A stretch of DNA of 64,000 nt from Haloterrigena sp. H1 (GTDB taxonomy: Archaea; Halobacteriota; Halobacteria; Halobacteriales; Natrialbaceae), in contig NZ_SMZK01000004.1 of assembly GCF_005938085.1 (NCBI RefSeq), positions 62,001 to 126,000 of the forward strand, read 5' to 3'. Shown piece by piece: positions 62,534-64,000 of this stretch. Below the pieces are notes generated by a model. That model was not told the DNA's origin and ran no database searches. It saw only the letters and a program-made list of their open reading frames with translations. How positions within the stretch are numbered: position 1 is the first letter of the stretch; every line of letters begins with the position of its first letter. A program made the position numbers and the translations under genes.

Positions 62534-63311
62534 ACTGTACCACCTCCAGAGCGCTGCTCACCCGCTTGTCGACAACAGGGTTCTGAGCGGAGAGCGGACA
62601 CTCACTGAGGATGATCTCCGTCCTTACCTCACGCCGCTCGGTCGCTCGGTCGACCTTGCGCCTGTTGACGACTGTATTGATGAGATACGCAATGCCGATA
62701 ATATTGATCCCCAGGACAGCGATATTGATGCGGAACTCGCCCCTACCCTTCACCGTACACTCGATCTGACCCGTTATGAGGCCGCGGACGCCGGGCTCTG
62801 GCACTACCTCTGTCTCGTCCGGTTCCCCGAGTTCGTCCACTACCGCTGGGACCACGTTTTTGATCCCGATAGCCCTGGGAACATGGAGGAGAAGTTCTTG
62901 AAAGGTGGGAGTGACATCTACTCAAATGCCCTCCATCGTCTCTGGTGGGCTGCCGAACTCACGTATGAGGATGGCGCTTCTGGTGATCCCGTCGACCGAG
63001 ATTACGAGCGCACCCGGCGCGTCCTCGGCTTCCAGGAACTCGCCAACGACATTCTTGACCACGACTTCGCCCGATACAAACCTGTTACGCACGCCTGCGC
63101 AGACCTCCTCTGTCACGAGGCCCTTGATGCGCTCAAAGACGATGATGTGTATGCAGACCCTCCGTCAAACAGCCATATCGTCAGCCGCACTACGACTCTT
63201 CTCCGCGAAGAGCTTACCGTCCGGCGCGTTGAGGCGATGGATAACGATGATATCGTGGCAACAGTTGAGGATCTCCGTGACTACGTCATGCGCGGCGAAG
63301 ACGAACGGTAG
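62523..63311 (+). CDS. cassette 3, gene C (possibly DUF6339)
   Basis: 262 aa. Conserved blocks: HRTLDLTRYEAADAGLWHYL, VRFPEFVHYRWDHVFDPDSP, NMEEKFLKGGSDIYSNALHR with LWWAAELTYED, and LDHDFARYKPVTHACADL. Its start lies within gene B (ATGACAACTAA), so the two are translationally coupled. It is nearest to the cassette 2 protein. No signal or membrane segment, so it is presumably cytoplasmic together with A and B. Confidence 0.7.
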   Translation: MTTKLYHLQSAAHPLVDNRVLSGERTLTEDDLRPYLTPLGRSVDLAPVDDCIDEIRNADNIDPQDSDIDAELAPTLHRTLDLTRYEAADAGLWHYLCLVRFPEFVHYRWDHVFDPDSPGNMEEKFLKGGSDIYSNALHRLWWAAELTYEDGASGDPVDRDYERTRRVLGFQELANDILDHDFARYKPVTHACADLLCHEALDALKDDDVYADPPSNSHIVSRTTTLLREELTVRRVEAMDNDDIVATVEDLRDYVMRGEDER

Positions 63312-63607
63312 CACGCCCGTATTGTCTCCCGAACCTTTCACGATCTGGTTTGGGTTTGACAGCGTGTTTCGGTATAGACGACAGTGTCTTTCTGACTCAT
63401 TGACGAAGCAGTTTGTCAAATCTGTCTTTTTAACAATCTTGTCCCCTTCAGCGAGACGAATACTCAGAAGCGAACTGGGCCATGAGTGTTCGGCAGGCGA
63501 CGGTCCTGATTCCCTAATGTATTTTTCCGGAAGCCGACGGCGAATTTGAGCTCACAAGCGTTGGTTGTGAACTGGTGGTATCGATAAAAAGGTGCGGGTC
63601 GTTTGTC
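63312..63607 (+). other. spacer between cassette 3 and the glycosylase gene, with promoter
   Basis: 296 bp without a gene. CGATAAAAAGG near 63574-63584 is a good TATA box about 30 nt before a GTG at 63608. A T-rich run (CTGTCTTTTTAAC, about 63422) may end the cassette 3 transcript. Confidence 0.45.
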
Positions 63608-64000
63608 GTGTCTTTCATTGCTTGCAAACCCGTACATCGGAACGTGAGCCAGCAGAAGGTGATTGAGGAATTTCGATTAGGGCTACTCCAATGGGCCGAA
63701 GACAACCTGCGGTCTTTCGCCTGGCGAGAAACATCGGACCCCTACGAAATCCTTGTGGCAGAAATCCTTCTCCAGAAAACCGCTGCTGAGAAAGTCGAAC
63801 CGATCTATAATGAGGTCATAGAAACGTATCCCACGATAACGGCACTAGCAGAAGCGGATCAAAATGAGCTTGCCGAGATAATCTATTCGCTCGGATTTCA
63901 GAATCAGCGAAGCCAAGCACTGATAACGATCGGACAGACTCTTCGCGATACTGGGATTCCCGCTGATGAAGCACAGCTTCGTGATCTTCCTTACGTCGGG
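63608..64000 (+). CDS. HhH-GPD DNA glycosylase (MutY/Mig-like), incomplete at the window edge
   Basis: The first 131 codons of a base-excision glycosylase. Recognisable blocks are FAWRETSDPYEILVAEILLQ with KTAAEKVEP, then FPT-like TYPTITALAEADQNELAEII, YSLGFQNQRSQAL and the start of the hairpin, LRDLPYVG. The W-R-x-T-x-D-P-Y and E-I-L-L-x-(R/K)-T boxes are those of the Mig-type G/T-mismatch glycosylases known from archaeal plasmids, where they repair deaminated 5-methylcytosine beside a methyltransferase gene. The catalytic Asp and any Fe-S cluster lie beyond the edge. GTG at 63644 is an alternative start. Confidence 0.75.
   Translation, partial: MSFIACKPVHRNVSQQKVIEEFRLGLLQWAEDNLRSFAWRETSDPYEILVAEILLQKTAAEKVEPIYNEVIETYPTITALAEADQNELAEIIYSLGFQNQRSQALITIGQTLRDTGIPADEAQLRDLPYVG

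Noticed and set aside
1-64000. CRISPR arrays, tRNA and rRNA genes
   Set aside because: I looked for regularly spaced repeats and for tRNA arms next to the integrase and found none. The regularly recurring sequences are origin boxes, iterons and IS copies.

Overview
The window is haloarchaeal DNA from a mobile replicon, most likely a megaplasmid or large integrated element. The signs are very acidic proteins, TFB and Orc1/Cdc6 genes, TATA boxes about 27-31 nt upstream of starts (leaderless promoters), haloarchaeal Orc1 origin boxes and ISH3/IS5-type insertion sequences. I recognised no rRNA, tRNA or CRISPR array and do not name a species.

Layout. (1) 1-12992: a type IV secretion/conjugation operon on the minus strand, read from 12992 downward: small protein, VirB2-like pilin, secreted protein, Tat lipoprotein, VirB6-like membrane protein, VirB3/VirB4-like ATPase, unknown, VirD4-like coupling protein. 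The coupling gene is split by an IS630 element, and its 3' part runs off the left edge. (2) 13000-24900: a 1.65-kb IS with a clear target duplication, a coiled-coil plasmid protein, a membrane protein, a TFB paralogue, a small MITE-like repeat, an RDD-protein cluster of low GC content, an IS4-type transposase and a tyrosine integrase. (3) 25000-34000: a pRiA4b ORF-3-like protein, a PIN toxin/UPF0175-like antitoxin pair, a parA operon with matching iterons on both sides, and an orc1/cdc6 gene flanked by at least seven origin boxes. This is the replication and segregation core. (4) 34000-43750: an IS-rich stretch with a truncated tandem IS pair, three tandem paralogues of an immunity-like family (the third split by an IS), two SWIM zinc-finger genes (one decayed) and an ISH3 element. 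(5) 43800-64000: a defence-like island.

The defence-like island is the most interesting part. A three-gene cassette occurs three times: A, a GHKL (HSP90/MutL/MORC-type) ATPase of 630-670 aa; B, an unrecognised protein of about 350 aa; C, an unrecognised protein of 230-270 aa, possibly DUF6339. The genes overlap or nearly abut. Each copy lies beside a different nuclease: cassette 1 beside a RecB/Cas4-like PD-(D/E)XK protein, cassette 2 upstream of a 5'-truncated McrC, and cassette 3 downstream of a cytosine-5 methyltransferase, a second methyltransferase-like protein and a GIY-YIG protein, with a HhH-GPD glycosylase after it. I infer a modular, GHKL-driven restriction or anti-element system whose core stays constant while its nuclease and modification modules are exchanged.

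Another unusual signal is that transposase genes of four different IS families are full of long perfect palindromes. In two diverged copies of one IS, stem bases have changed in compensating pairs.
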